Assembly: GCF_000308415.1 (NCBI RefSeq)
Contig: NZ_BAFS01000065.1
Coordinates: 1-61,358 of the forward strand
From: Nocardia asiatica NBRC 100129
Lineage (GTDB): Bacteria; Actinomycetota; Actinomycetes; Mycobacteriales; Mycobacteriaceae
Length of the DNA: 61,358 bases
Direction: 5' to 3'
Below, piece after piece: positions 20,026-28,429 of the stretch. The notes below the pieces were generated by a model. That model was given only the letters and a program-made list of their open reading frames with translations. It had not been told where the DNA came from and searched no databases. How positions within the stretch are numbered: the stretch's first letter is position 1; each line of letters starts with the position of its first letter. Position numbers and translations under genes: made by a program.

Positions 20026-20886
20026 ATGATTACGGAGCACGAGCGGGTCGCGGCGCAGGAGAAGGTCATGGTCGCCCGCGCGGTCGCGGGCGACCGGGAC
20101 GCCGTCGCCCAGGTGGTGCGCCTGCTACAGGACCCGCTTTACCGGTTGGCCCTGCGGATGGTCTGGCGGCCCGACGAGGCCGAGGACGCCACGCAGGAGA
20201 TCATGGTGCGCGTCCTCGACCATCTGCACACCTGGCGCGCCGAAGCGAAGCTGCTCACCTGGGCCTACCGCATCGGCGTCAACCACCTGCTGAATCTGCG
20301 GCGGCAGACTCCGCAGGAGGCCGCGCAGCTGAGCTTGGACGCCTACCGGGACGGACTGGCCGACGGGCTGTCGGAGGCGGACTATCGCGGACCGGAAGCG
20401 GTGCTGCTGACCGCCGAAGTCCGGCTCACGTGTAGCCAGGGCATGCTGCAATGCCTGGCCCGCGACGAACGGGTGGCCTTCGTGCTCGGCGACGTGTTCG
20501 AGCTGAGCTCGGCCGAGGCGGCCTGGATAATCGGCATCACCCCCGCCGCCTACCGGAAGCGGTTGCAGCGCGCCAAGAAACGGCTCGGGAACTTCCTGAA
20601 CGCGACTTGCGGCCTGGTCGACCCGCAGGCGTTCTGCCGCTGTTCGCGGCGGGTGGATCGGGCGCTCGCGCTGGGGCGGGTCGATCCGCGCCGTCCGGTG
20701 TACACGCGCCATCCGGTCAGTCCGGGCGGGCGCACCGCGGCCGAGGCCGAACAGCAGATGATCCGGCTGCACGATGCGGCGTCGGTGCTGCGCGCGCACC
20801 CGGACTACGCCGCGCCGCGAGCGAAGATGGACGCGATCGCGGGGCTGCTCGGTTCCGGTCGCTTCCCGATGCTCGACGAGCAGTGA
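20026..20886 (+). CDS. ECF-type sigma factor with Cys-containing C-terminal extension
   Basis: Sigma factor of 286 aa. Region 2 shows DPLYRLALRMVWRPDEAEDATQEIMVRVLDHL and TWAYRIGVNHLLNLRR; region 4 shows VFELSSAEAAWIIGITPAAYRKRLQRAKKRL. Beyond region 4 is an extension of about 90 residues that begins CGLVDPQAFCRCSRRVD, three cysteines in a compact motif that could bind metal or sense redox. No anti-sigma gene is adjacent. ATG 20026 is preceded only by a weak ribosome site. Confidence 0.85.
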   Translation: MITEHERVAAQEKVMVARAVAGDRDAVAQVVRLLQDPLYRLALRMVWRPDEAEDATQEIMVRVLDHLHTWRAEAKLLTWAYRIGVNHLLNLRRQTPQEAAQLSLDAYRDGLADGLSEADYRGPEAVLLTAEVRLTCSQGMLQCLARDERVAFVLGDVFELSSAEAAWIIGITPAAYRKRLQRAKKRLGNFLNATCGLVDPQAFCRCSRRVDRALALGRVDPRRPVYTRHPVSPGGRTAAEAEQQMIRLHDAASVLRAHPDYAAPRAKMDAIAGLLGSGRFPMLDEQ

Positions 20887-20932
20887 CCCGTCCGGCGGGT
20901 CGTCGCGGCGAACGCCATCGGAGCAGGAGTGT

Positions 20933-21862
20933 TCAGCCGGGCGGATCGGTGGCGGTGCCGTCCGCGATGGACGCGGAGCCCTTCAGTTCGGTTGCGAGAC
21001 GGGCGATGTCGGCGGGGCCCACCCGGCAGCATCCGCCGATGACGCGCGCGCCTCGCGCGAACCAGTCATGGGCGCGACGCGCGTCGAACCGCGCGGGACC
21101 GGTCCAGCGGTGGCGCTGCGCGTCCCATCCTTCGCCGCTGTTGGGGTAGGCGATCCCGGCTTTGCCGGTGCGAGCCGCGAGCTCGACCGCGGCCGTGACA
21201 TCGGCGGGCGCGCAGCAGTTGACGCCGATCGCGACGATCGAGTCCGAGCCCGCCGCTACCGCGAAAGCGTCGGCGAGTGGCTGCCCGGCGCGGGTGCGCG
21301 CGCCGTCGATGGTGTAGCTGAGCCACGCTGGCACCCCGATCTCGTCCACCAGGCTTACCAGCGCTTCGGCTTCATCGATGTCGGGAACGGTCTCCAGCGC
21401 CAGCAGGTCGGCGCCCGCCTCCGCGAGCACCTCCATCCGCGGCCGGTGCCATGCCCGTAGTTCGGCCACGGTGCACCCGTAGCGGCCACGGTATTCCGAC
21501 CCGTCGGCGCGGGCGGCGCCGTACGGGCCGATCGAGGCCGCGACCCATCGGCGTCGCCCGTCGGCGCAGGCGTCACGCGCCGCGCGGGCCAGGGCCACGC
21601 CACGCCGCCAGAGCCGCACCGAATCCGCCCTGGTCAGCCCGCGCGCGGCGAAACCATCGACCGATGCCTGGTAGGTCGCGGTGGTGGCGATGTCGGCGCC
21701 CGCCCGGAAGTAGGCCGCGTGCACGGCCTCGATCGCGGCGGGTTCGTCCACGAGCAGCCGGGCCGACCACAACGCGCCCGCTAGGTCGTGGCCGCGCGCC
21801 TCCAGTTCGGTGGCCAATCCGCCGTCCGAGATCAGTGCCTCCGCCGCCGAGTCGAACAGCAC
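20933..21862 (-). CDS. mmuM: Homocysteine S-methyltransferase
   Basis: Zinc-dependent methyltransferase (309 aa) that makes methionine from homocysteine with S-methylmethionine or SAM as donor. The zinc cysteines are in GVNCC and GGCCR. The N-terminal ISDGGLATELEARG and the SIGPYGA motif are typical of MmuM. GTG 21862 has TACAGT 6 nt upstream, indicating a leaderless mRNA. It lies 22 bp downstream of phoU in the same direction but probably has its own promoter. Confidence 0.92.
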   Translation of the reverse strand: MLFDSAAEALISDGGLATELEARGHDLAGALWSARLLVDEPAAIEAVHAAYFRAGADIATTATYQASVDGFAARGLTRADSVRLWRRGVALARAARDACADGRRRWVAASIGPYGAARADGSEYRGRYGCTVAELRAWHRPRMEVLAEAGADLLALETVPDIDEAEALVSLVDEIGVPAWLSYTIDGARTRAGQPLADAFAVAAGSDSIVAIGVNCCAPADVTAAVELAARTGKAGIAYPNSGEGWDAQRHRWTGPARFDARRAHDWFARGARVIGGCCRVGPADIARLATELKGSASIADGTATDPPG

Positions 21863-21868
21863 GGTTCC

Positions 21869-21874
21869 ACTGTA
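21869..21874 (-). promoter_or_regulatory. -10 box for mmuM
   Basis: On the minus strand TACAGT precedes GTG 21862 by 6 nt and no ribosome site lies between. It overlaps the intergenic gap after phoU. Confidence 0.5.
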
Positions 21875-21883
21875 GGACTGGGC

Positions 21884-22543
21884 TTACTCGTCGTCGCTGG
21901 GCTGGGCGGTCGGGGGGACCCCGGTGTCGAGGAAGCGGATGAGCCGATCGATGCGGGCGGTGTGGTCGATACAGCGTTCCAAGTGGTGGCCCAGCAGCGC
22001 GATATCGATCGCTACCTCGGTGGGCGGCTGGGTCCGCGGCTCGCGCAGCGTGGCATGCAGTTGCTGGTGCAGCGTTTCCATCGAGCGCGCCGCAGGCGTC
22101 TGCTCCTCGGCCTGTACCTGGCCAGCGACCGCTTGCGCGGCCAACGCCGTGCGTCGCGCAGCCAGCTGCCCCATCGCGGCGAGGACGTCCAGGATGGGTG
22201 GAGTGGCCACGTGTCCCGGATGGCTCCGATACACCTGGTCGGCCACCCGGCTGGCGAGCCAGCCGATGCGGGACAGTTCACCGGCGATCTGGATCGCGGT
22301 CACCACATGCCGCAGGTCGCGCGCCACCGGCGCCTGCAGCGCCAATAGCACCACGGTGCGCGCCTCGCACGCGCCGTACATCTTCTGCAACTGCTCGTCC
22401 AGCGCGAAAACCTCGTAGGTCGCGGTGAGGTCGGCGCCGACGAGCGCGTCGGTGACACGCTCGACGGCGTCGTGGGCGAGCGTGCACATCAGCGTCAAAT
22501 CTTTCGTCAACGCGATGAGCTCGGCAGTGAACTGAGTGCGCAC
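21884..22543 (-). CDS. PhoU-like phosphate signalling protein
   Basis: Helical protein (219 aa) of two PhoU repeats. Each shows the ExxxD metal-binding pattern, as in YEVFALDEQLQKMY and LRHVVTAIQIAGELSRIG (repeat 1) and LLGHHLERCIDHTARI (repeat 2). PhoU dampens phosphate uptake and the PhoR-PhoB type kinase. No pst or pho genes are beside it in this window, so it is a detached copy. GTG 22543 is preferred to a TTG at 22549; GAGAAT 6 nt upstream may be the -10 of a leaderless transcript. Confidence 0.9.
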   Translation of the reverse strand: MRTQFTAELIALTKDLTLMCTLAHDAVERVTDALVGADLTATYEVFALDEQLQKMYGACEARTVVLLALQAPVARDLRHVVTAIQIAGELSRIGWLASRVADQVYRSHPGHVATPPILDVLAAMGQLAARRTALAAQAVAGQVQAEEQTPAARSMETLHQQLHATLREPRTQPPTEVAIDIALLGHHLERCIDHTARIDRLIRFLDTGVPPTAQPSDDE

Positions 22544-23047
22544 CGCCAAATTCTCGCTTATCGACCGCCGCGCGGTCGATTCCTTGCCGGATGTTCTTCG
22601 GTAACGACCTCGCCTCGGCGCGGCGTTCGAGGTCCACCGCGATCGGGAGTCCGCGGGCGCGGCTGTGGTGTCGCCGGGAAAGCGGTTCCTGCCAGTGGTT
22701 TCGCGCGGGTGCGAGCTTCGACGTTGCTACGAGTCGAGGGGCGCCGACCCGGTGCGGCCACCTTGTCTCCGCAGCTGGAACGAGCTGCGGAGAGTTATTG
22801 GCGTACGCGGAGATTATGGCGCACATCACAAATGACTCTGTCGCGCATGGCGACTCGTCCGATTGCTCAGGGCATGCCTCACCCAGCCCGGTGCTGCGGC
22901 ACGGGCGGTCGATCCTGCGCGCTGCCGCGTGCGGGAGTTTGCGCCCGGGTATCTGTGCGGGCCATGCCCCGGTGTGGGACTGCCCGTGCCCTGCTCAGCG
23001 CATGAATCGTGCTCCCGGCGAGACCTGCTCGCGGACGCCGCCGGTGT
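22544..23047. other. Intergenic stretch without a recognised gene
   Basis: About 0.5 kb. Frames of up to 160 codons exist on the plus strand, but they are cysteine/arginine-rich and read like chance. An AT-richer patch lies around 22795-22845. No strong hairpin or known operator was seen. Confidence 0.5.
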
Positions 23048-23053
23048 TACCGT
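23048..23053 (+). promoter_or_regulatory. -10 box for the Ddn-like gene at 23060
   Basis: TACCGT ends 6 nt before ATG 23060 and no ribosome site is present, indicating a leaderless mRNA. The hexamer is identical to those at 6826 and 25657. Confidence 0.55.
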
Positions 23054-23059
23054 CGCGGC

Positions 23060-23455
23060 ATGCCGAACTTGCGTGACATCCAGCATCGGGTGGTGACGGC
23101 GTTCCAGCGTGCCGTCGGCAACCCGATCCTTGGCAGGCTGCCCGGGCAGACTCTGCTGGAGACCACCGGCCGGGTCAGCGGACAGCCTCGGATCACCCCG
23201 ATCGGCGGGCGGAAGATCGGGCAGGAATTCTGGCTGGTCTCCGAGTTCGGTGAGCGTTCGCAGTATGTTCGCAATATCAAGGCGGACAACCGGGTTCGGT
23301 TGCGGCTGCACGGAAGGTGGCACACGGGCACCGCGCACCTGCTGCCCGACGACGATCCGCGCGCCCGTCTGGCCGCCCTGCCGCGGGCCAACAGCGCGGC
23401 CGTCCGGGTCGTCGGCACCGATCTGCTCACCCTCCGCATCGATCTGGACGACTGA
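23060..23455 (+). CDS. Ddn-like nitroreductase/deazaflavin-binding protein
   Basis: Small split-barrel protein (131 aa) of the nitroreductase-family deazaflavin (F420)-dependent group (formerly DUF385). LLETTGRVSGQPRITPIG and FWLVSEFGERSQYVRNIKADNRVRLRL are the family blocks. M. tuberculosis Ddn reduces quinones and activates nitroimidazoles with F420H2. The substrate here is unknown. It is preceded by a -10 box at leaderless spacing and stands alone, 61 bp before the antiporter gene. Confidence 0.88.
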   Translation: MPNLRDIQHRVVTAFQRAVGNPILGRLPGQTLLETTGRVSGQPRITPIGGRKIGQEFWLVSEFGERSQYVRNIKADNRVRLRLHGRWHTGTAHLLPDDDPRARLAALPRANSAAVRVVGTDLLTLRIDLDD

Positions 23456-23516
23456 GCGCGCGGCCGGGCGGTCGAAGTCGGTCGCCCGACGGGGATGCGG
23501 ATAGTTTGCTGGGACG

Positions 23517-24617
23517 ATGGTGGGCATGATCCGTGTGCTGCTCGCCCGTTGGACCGTTCTCGTGCCGCTCCTGGCCGTCTTCGCTCTCGCGGCCACGTGG
23601 GGCCGAAGTCTGCCCGGCGTCGCGGTGGCGATCGTGGTGCCGGCGTTGATCGGGGCCGTGCTCGCCGCGGTGCACCACGCGGAGGTGGTCGCGCTCCGGG
23701 TCGGCGAACCGTTCGGTTCGCTGGTGCTGGCGATCGCGGTGACCGTGATCGAAGTGGCCCTCATCCTGACGCTGATGGGCTCGGGCGGCGACGAGACCGC
23801 CACCCTGGCGCGGGACACCGTCTTCGCCGCGGTGATGATCACCTGCAACGGCATCTTCGGGCTCTGCTTACTGGTGGGCGCCCTGCGCAGGCGGGTGGCG
23901 GTGTTCAACGCGGAAGGCACCGGTGCGGCGCTGGCCACCGTAACCACCCTCGCGACGCTCAGCCTCGTGCTGCCGACCTTCACCACGAGCAAGCCCGGCC
24001 CGGAGTTCTCGCCCGCGCAGCTGGCCTTCGCCGCGGTGGCCTCGCTCGCGCTGTACGGCTTGTTCGTGATGGTGCAGACGGTGCGTCATCCGGACGACTT
24101 CCTGCCGGTCGAGGCGGACGGCGTCGTCACCGAGGACGACGGGCGCGCCGAGCTGCCCAGTGGGCGCGCCGCGCTGGCCGGTCTCGGTCTCCTGGTCGTC
24201 GCCCTGATCTGCGTGGTGGGACTGGCGAAGGTGGTCTCGCCCGCCGTCGAGTCGGCGGTCGAGTCCGCGGGGCTGCCCCCCTCGGCGGTGGGTGTGGTGA
24301 TCGCGCTGCTGGTGCTGCTGCCCGAGACGCTGGCCGCGGTGCGCGCCGCGCGCCGCGACCAGGTGCAGATCGGTCTCAATCTCGCCCTGGGCTCGGGTAT
24401 GGCGAGCATCGGCCTGACCATTCCGGCGATCGCGGTCGCGAGCATCTGGCTGGACGGTCCCCTGGTGCTCGGCCTCGGCGCGACCCAGATGGTGCTGCTG
24501 GCCCTGACCGTCGTGGTGGGCGGGCTGACCGTCGTTCCGGGGCGGGCGACGCTCCTGCAGGGCGGCGTCCACCTGGCCGTGTTCGCGGCCTTCGTCGGAC
24601 TCGCCGCCAGCCCGTGA
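23517..24617 (+). CDS. ChaA-like calcium/cation:proton antiporter
   Basis: Integral membrane protein (366 aa, about 11 helices) of the CaCA superfamily. The two alpha repeats are visible as GEPFGSLVLAIAVTVIEVALIL and GVVIALLVLLPETLAAVRAA, each with the conserved glutamate that binds the cation, followed by LALGSGMASIGLTIP. It should export Ca2+ or Na+/K+ in exchange for protons, helping with salt or alkaline stress. ATG 23517 is used; ATG 23526 is also possible. Confidence 0.88.
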   Translation: MVGMIRVLLARWTVLVPLLAVFALAATWGRSLPGVAVAIVVPALIGAVLAAVHHAEVVALRVGEPFGSLVLAIAVTVIEVALILTLMGSGGDETATLARDTVFAAVMITCNGIFGLCLLVGALRRRVAVFNAEGTGAALATVTTLATLSLVLPTFTTSKPGPEFSPAQLAFAAVASLALYGLFVMVQTVRHPDDFLPVEADGVVTEDDGRAELPSGRAALAGLGLLVVALICVVGLAKVVSPAVESAVESAGLPPSAVGVVIALLVLLPETLAAVRAARRDQVQIGLNLALGSGMASIGLTIPAIAVASIWLDGPLVLGLGATQMVLLALTVVVGGLTVVPGRATLLQGGVHLAVFAAFVGLAASP

Positions 24618-24683
24618 AATGTGGCGGCCGCGTCTCGCCCGCTTGCGGCAGGCCCGGGGCACAGGACTGCGCGCTCGAGCCGC

Positions 24684-25064
24684 TCAGTGCGGATGCCGCG
24701 CCGCGTACCTCGCCCGTTCCACCTCGCGCTGCCGCGCCCGGCGCGGGTTCTCCAGATCCGCGGGCAGCCCGTGCTTCGCGAGCCGGTGCGCGCGGTTCAT
24801 CGGCATGAACGCGACGGTGTAGAACAGGGCCAGCAGCAGCGCCAGCAGGACCATCGCGCCGCGCAGCCAGAATTCGCCGGGGAACAGCAGGAACGCCGCG
24901 AACAGCGGGGTGAACGGCACCATCCCGCGCAGGATGTGCCGGACGGTCGCGAACCTCCCGGTCAGGTCCGCGCGCACCCAATCCCGCATCGATTCGGGCA
25001 GGCGGCGACCGAATGCGTAGCCGATCCACTGGATCGGATCGGGACGTCGGCGCTCTGCGGTCAT
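24684..25064 (-). CDS. DUF5313 membrane protein
   Basis: Protein of 126 aa with two central hydrophobic helices (PLFAAFLLFPGEFWLRGAMV and LALLLALFYTVAFMPMNRA) flanked by basic ends. The start RRPDPIQWIGYAFGRRLPESMRDWV is the DUF5313 signature, found in mycobacteria and relatives; function unknown. ATG 25064 overlaps the stop of the OhrR-like gene by 4 bp (ATGA), so the two are co-translated and this protein probably shares the regulator's peroxide response. Confidence 0.85.
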   Translation of the reverse strand: MTAERRRPDPIQWIGYAFGRRLPESMRDWVRADLTGRFATVRHILRGMVPFTPLFAAFLLFPGEFWLRGAMVLLALLLALFYTVAFMPMNRAHRLAKHGLPADLENPRRARQREVERARYAARHPH

Positions 25065-25552
25065 GCCTGTGCTCCTGCTTCGGCGGCGATGGCGTCGGGC
25101 CCGGCGAGCACCGATCGGCGGGCCGCCTCGTTCACCCGGGTGAGGACTTCGCGCAGCTCCTCGAGGTCGGCCAGGGTGACGCCGAGGCGGCGCACGACGG
25201 CAGGCGGAATCCGCTCGGCCTGCTCGCGCAGCCGGGCTCCCGCCGAAGTCAGGTCCACCACCAGGTTGCGCTCGTCGCGACTGTCGCGGCCCCGGCTGAT
25301 CAGCCCCGCGGCTTCCAAACGCTTGAGCAGCGGGGACAAGGTGGGGGAATCGAGCTGAATGGCCTCGGCGATCGCTTTGACCGACATCGGCGCCTCGCCC
25401 CAGAGCGCGAGCATCACCAGATATTGCGGGTGGGTGAGCCCGAGCGGCTCGAGTAGCGGCCGGTAGACGGCGAGCACCGCGCGGTTGGCCACCGCCAGCG
25501 CGAAGCACACCTGCCGGTCCAAGCGCAGCGGATCATCGATCTCGGTCTCCAT
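25061..25552 (-). CDS. MarR-family regulator of the OhrR type
   Basis: Winged-helix repressor (163 aa) that resembles OhrR. The N-terminus LDRQVCFALAVANRAVLAVYRPLLEPLGLTHPQYLVMLALW carries Cys16, the position of the peroxide-sensing cysteine, and Tyr30, one of the tyrosines that hydrogen-bond it. The wing DSRDERNLVVDLT is typical. Oxidation by organic hydroperoxides would release DNA. A near-perfect dyad 25-51 bp upstream of ATG 25552 is the expected operator. The usual partner ohr peroxidase is absent here; instead a DUF5313 gene is overlapped. Confidence 0.85.
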   Translation of the reverse strand: METEIDDPLRLDRQVCFALAVANRAVLAVYRPLLEPLGLTHPQYLVMLALWGEAPMSVKAIAEAIQLDSPTLSPLLKRLEAAGLISRGRDSRDERNLVVDLTSAGARLREQAERIPPAVVRRLGVTLADLEELREVLTRVNEAARRSVLAGPDAIAAEAGAQA

Positions 25553-25576
25553 CGAGCCTCCTTGTCCTGCTTCAAG

Positions 25577-25603
25577 TTAGCGCACTAATAGTTAGTGCGT
25601 TAA
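25577..25603. promoter_or_regulatory. OhrR/MarR operator
   Basis: TTAGCGCACTAA (25577-25588) and TTAGTGCGTTAA (25592-25603) are inverted repeats matching at 11 of 12 positions, 3 bp apart. The dyad lies directly upstream of the OhrR-like gene, as expected for autorepression. Confidence 0.75.
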
Positions 25604-25656
25604 TCAATGTGTGCGACATCTCCCCGCGAGATCCCGGTGTGACGGCGGCTGCTCGA

Positions 25657-25662
25657 TACCGT
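25657..25662 (+). promoter_or_regulatory. -10 box for the DUF418 gene
   Basis: TACCGT ends 7 nt before ATG 25670; no ribosome site is present. The MarR dyad lies 54 bp upstream, so the regulator could influence this promoter too. Confidence 0.5.
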
Positions 25663-25669
25663 GAAACGC

Positions 25670-26671
25670 ATGCACAACGACCCTGGTCCGCCGCGCATCG
25701 AGGAACTGGACGCGGTGCGCGGGTTCGCGCTGTGCGGGATTCTCGTAGTGAACATCTGGCAGATCACCGGGATGGTCGCGACGGACGGATCGGGCGTGGT
25801 GATCCCGCTTCGCCACGTGTTGTCGGTGGTGTTCGAGGGACGGTTCTTCCCGATCTTCTCGTTCCTGTTCGGGATCGGTTTCGCCCTGCTGATGGACACG
25901 GCGGCGGAGCGGAGCGAGCGGCCGCGGCTGGTCTTGATCCGCCGCCTGCTCGCGCTCGCGGTCGTCGGTCTGGTGCATCAGCAGTTCCAGCCGGGTGAGG
26001 CGCTGCTGCCGTACGCGCTGGCCGGGTTGCTGATCCTGGTGCCCGCGTCGGCGCTGCCGAACTGGGTGGTGCTGCTGGCGGGACTGGCCGGCACCTTCGG
26101 CGTCGCGCTGGCCCTCGGCGGCGGACTGGCCTTGGTGCCGGGATTGTTCCTACTCGGATCGGCCACCGCGCGGGCCGGGATCGTGGACACCCTGGACGAG
26201 CGAGGTTGGCAGATCGGTGCGGTCTTCGTCCTGGCCCTGCCCGCCGCGATACTGGCGGGCAGGTGGGAATACCGCACGCCGTATCTCGAGCTGTGGTCGA
26301 CCCCCGCCATAGCTGTGGCGGGTCTGCTGGGCGCACTGGCGTATCTCACCGGCTTACTGCTCTTGCTGCGGATCGAACCAGGCCAGGTGCTGGCGGAGGT
26401 GTTGCGCCCGCTGGGCCGCATGACTTTGACCAACTACGTCGGCGCCACTGCTGCGATCCTGCTGGCGGCACCACGGCTGGGATTGTTCGGCTCCGACGAC
26501 TACGCGACGGTCCTGGGGTTGGCGGTCACGATCATCGTGGTGCAGGCGGTGTTCAGCGCCGTGTGGTTGCGATTGTTCGCCTACGGTCCACTGGAATGGG
26601 TGTGGCGCTGCGTCACCTGGTGGACGATGGCGCCGATCCGGCGGACGGGGGCGCCGAGCCGCGCGTACTGA
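25670..26671 (+). CDS. DUF418 polytopic membrane protein
   Basis: Membrane protein of 333 aa with about nine helices. RIEELDAVRGFALCGILVVNIWQ at the start and the C-terminal DUF418 block (LRPLGRMTLTNYVGATAAILL) define the family, related to heparan-alpha-glucosaminide-like acyltransferases (YeiB). Substrate unknown. ATG 25670 fits the -10 box; an in-frame GTG at 25661 overlaps that box. Convergent with the DUF6545-type gene, with 2 bp between the stop codons. Confidence 0.85.
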   Translation: MHNDPGPPRIEELDAVRGFALCGILVVNIWQITGMVATDGSGVVIPLRHVLSVVFEGRFFPIFSFLFGIGFALLMDTAAERSERPRLVLIRRLLALAVVGLVHQQFQPGEALLPYALAGLLILVPASALPNWVVLLAGLAGTFGVALALGGGLALVPGLFLLGSATARAGIVDTLDERGWQIGAVFVLALPAAILAGRWEYRTPYLELWSTPAIAVAGLLGALAYLTGLLLLLRIEPGQVLAEVLRPLGRMTLTNYVGATAAILLAAPRLGLFGSDDYATVLGLAVTIIVVQAVFSAVWLRLFAYGPLEWVWRCVTWWTMAPIRRTGAPSRAY

Positions 26672-26673
26672 GT

Positions 26674-27864
26674 TCAGCGCCCACCAGTGGGATTCTCCAG
26701 CGCGGTCAGCGTCGCGGAAACCAAAGGCGCGGTGTCGAACTGGTCGGCGACCTCGGCCAGCCAAGCCAGCTCTGCTGCCAGCGTGGGCAGGCTCGGCTCG
26801 GCGAAGGATTCGTCGTCCCCGGCGGGTGGCAGGCCCAGCCGGTACGCCCGCAGCGCGGCGGCGATGCGGGCGGCTTCGATCGCGGCGGCTCGGGTGCGGA
26901 CTGGGACGGCGAGTTCGGTCGCCAGGCGCACGGCGATCGCGGTCGCCTCGGCGGACAGGTGCGGTTGCAGGCGCAGCAGCCAGTCCCGGATCTCGATCAC
27001 CCTGCGATACACCCGATCGCGGGCCGCCGTGTTCCGGTCGGGCGTGGGCGCCAGCTCCGGGTCCACCTCGCGCAGGGCCAGCCACAGCGGGCGCAGCCGC
27101 GGCAGCGCCCGCAGCCGGGCGTTCGTGTGCAGCAGCCAGGGCGCCAGGGAGGGGCACAGGTAACCGACCAGCATGACGGTCGCGCCCAGGCTCGCGAACG
27201 CGGGCGCGACGTCGGTGTTGAGGGCACGCAGATCGACGTCGAACCACGCCGCGCCGATCGCGATCACCTTGCCCGCGCTGTAACCCAGCGCGACGGCGCT
27301 GCCGGCGGCGAGCAGCCGGAGACCCCGCCGCAACCAGATCTGGTCGACCTCGCCGATCCACCTGCGGCACAACACGATGATGCGGAGCAGCGCCGCCGAG
27401 TACACCGTCAGGTAGACGCCGAGGAAGACCACCGCGAGCGGCACCTTCGCGTAGTGGGCGTCGAAGTCGGTCGGATGACTCGCATCGTGCACCGGAGCCA
27501 CGGTGAACAGCACGACCAACACCGCGAGCACGAGCACCGGCAGCGTGAGGACACCCCGCCCCGTCCCGGCCTCCGGCTCCTGGGACGCCACCATGAACCC
27601 GGTCCATACCACCTGGGCGAGCACGGCACTCGCGATGGAGCCGTAGACCACGAGCGAAGCCAGATTGGGAATCCCGGAGACGTCCCCGATCCAGGAGTAG
27701 ATCTGCGGCACAGCCGCTTCGAATCCGATCCCCGCCGCGAGAATGGCGAACGCGACGGCCCATCGCGCGGGACTACCCGGATTGCGCAGGGCGAGGGCGA
27801 CGCGCCATAGGAAGGCGGCGAAGGCCAAGGCGGCCACGCCGCCGTAGACGAGTCCGAACCACAT
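26674..27864 (-). CDS. MAB_1171c-family (DUF6545) membrane protein
   Basis: Protein of 396 aa with about seven membrane helices in the first 250 residues (for example WAVAFAILAAGIGFEAAV, VLTLPVLVLAVLVVLFTVAP, VPLAVVFLGVYLTVYSAALL) and a cytosolic helical C-terminus with the block TPDRNTAARDRVYRRVIEIRDWL. This is the actinobacterial 'MAB_1171c family putative transporter'; no transport activity is known to me. It is the last gene of a three-gene set with an XRE regulator and an ImmA/IrrE peptidase, 4 bp after the latter, which suggests a sensor or effector role in that switch. Confidence 0.8.
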   Translation of the reverse strand: MWFGLVYGGVAALAFAAFLWRVALALRNPGSPARWAVAFAILAAGIGFEAAVPQIYSWIGDVSGIPNLASLVVYGSIASAVLAQVVWTGFMVASQEPEAGTGRGVLTLPVLVLAVLVVLFTVAPVHDASHPTDFDAHYAKVPLAVVFLGVYLTVYSAALLRIIVLCRRWIGEVDQIWLRRGLRLLAAGSAVALGYSAGKVIAIGAAWFDVDLRALNTDVAPAFASLGATVMLVGYLCPSLAPWLLHTNARLRALPRLRPLWLALREVDPELAPTPDRNTAARDRVYRRVIEIRDWLLRLQPHLSAEATAIAVRLATELAVPVRTRAAAIEAARIAAALRAYRLGLPPAGDDESFAEPSLPTLAAELAWLAEVADQFDTAPLVSATLTALENPTGGR

Positions 27865-27868
27865 CGGC

Positions 27869-28426
27869 TCAGCCCTGCCCCGGCCCCAGCGCGTCCAGCA
27901 GGCGGCGCGCGGCGACCGGCGCGGAATCCGGCAGGACCCACTCTTCCCTGGCGGTCCACTGGGTGATGTGATGGGCCATCAGCATATTCGCGATGTGCTC
28001 CGCTTCGCGCTCCTGCGGCTGCGCGTAGCTGGTGCGCCCGAGTATCCGCCGCACGACCGCGGGGTCGATGTTCGGCGCGAGCAGTCGAACCGCCGCCACG
28101 CCGCGGACGTCGACGGTGCGGTGCCCGGCGAGCAGATGGCCGAGTTCGTGACAGATGATGTGGTCCTGGTGAACCTTCGAGGTGTTGCGCTGGTAGGCGA
28201 TGAAGTCGATCGCGTCGGTGACCAGCAGGCCGCCGGTGAGCCCGGTCACCGGAAAGCTTTCCGGACGCAGGCGCAGCGGCCGGGCGCGGCGCCCGGCGAT
28301 CGCCTCGGCGAGCTCGACGACGGTGAACCGGCCGGGCAGTCCGAGGCCGCGCAGTTCGCGGCGCAGCCAGCGACGATCCAGCACCGGCTGGTCACCTCCG
28401 TCCTTGCTCCAGGCCGCGATCCGCAT
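27869..28426 (-). CDS. ImmA/IrrE-type zinc metallopeptidase
   Basis: Protein of 185 aa with the gluzincin motif HELGH in HIICHELGHLLAGH (about residues 90-103) and the third ligand in REAEHIANMLM. ImmA/IrrE peptidases cleave XRE-type repressors to derepress genes, as ImmA does with ImmR in ICEBs1. The gene lies between an XRE regulator (3 bp gap) and the DUF6545-type membrane protein (4 bp gap), so the three are co-translated. The natural substrate is therefore probably the neighbouring regulator; this is inference. Confidence 0.85.
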   Translation of the reverse strand: MRIAAWSKDGGDQPVLDRRWLRRELRGLGLPGRFTVVELAEAIAGRRARPLRLRPESFPVTGLTGGLLVTDAIDFIAYQRNTSKVHQDHIICHELGHLLAGHRTVDVRGVAAVRLLAPNIDPAVVRRILGRTSYAQPQEREAEHIANMLMAHHITQWTAREEWVLPDSAPVAARRLLDALGPGQG

Positions 28427-28429
28427 CGC

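Noticed and set aside
22591..23076. A plus-strand 161-codon frame before the Ddn-like gene
   Set aside because: Cysteine- and arginine-rich without pattern, no ribosome site, and it overlaps the -10 box of the next gene.
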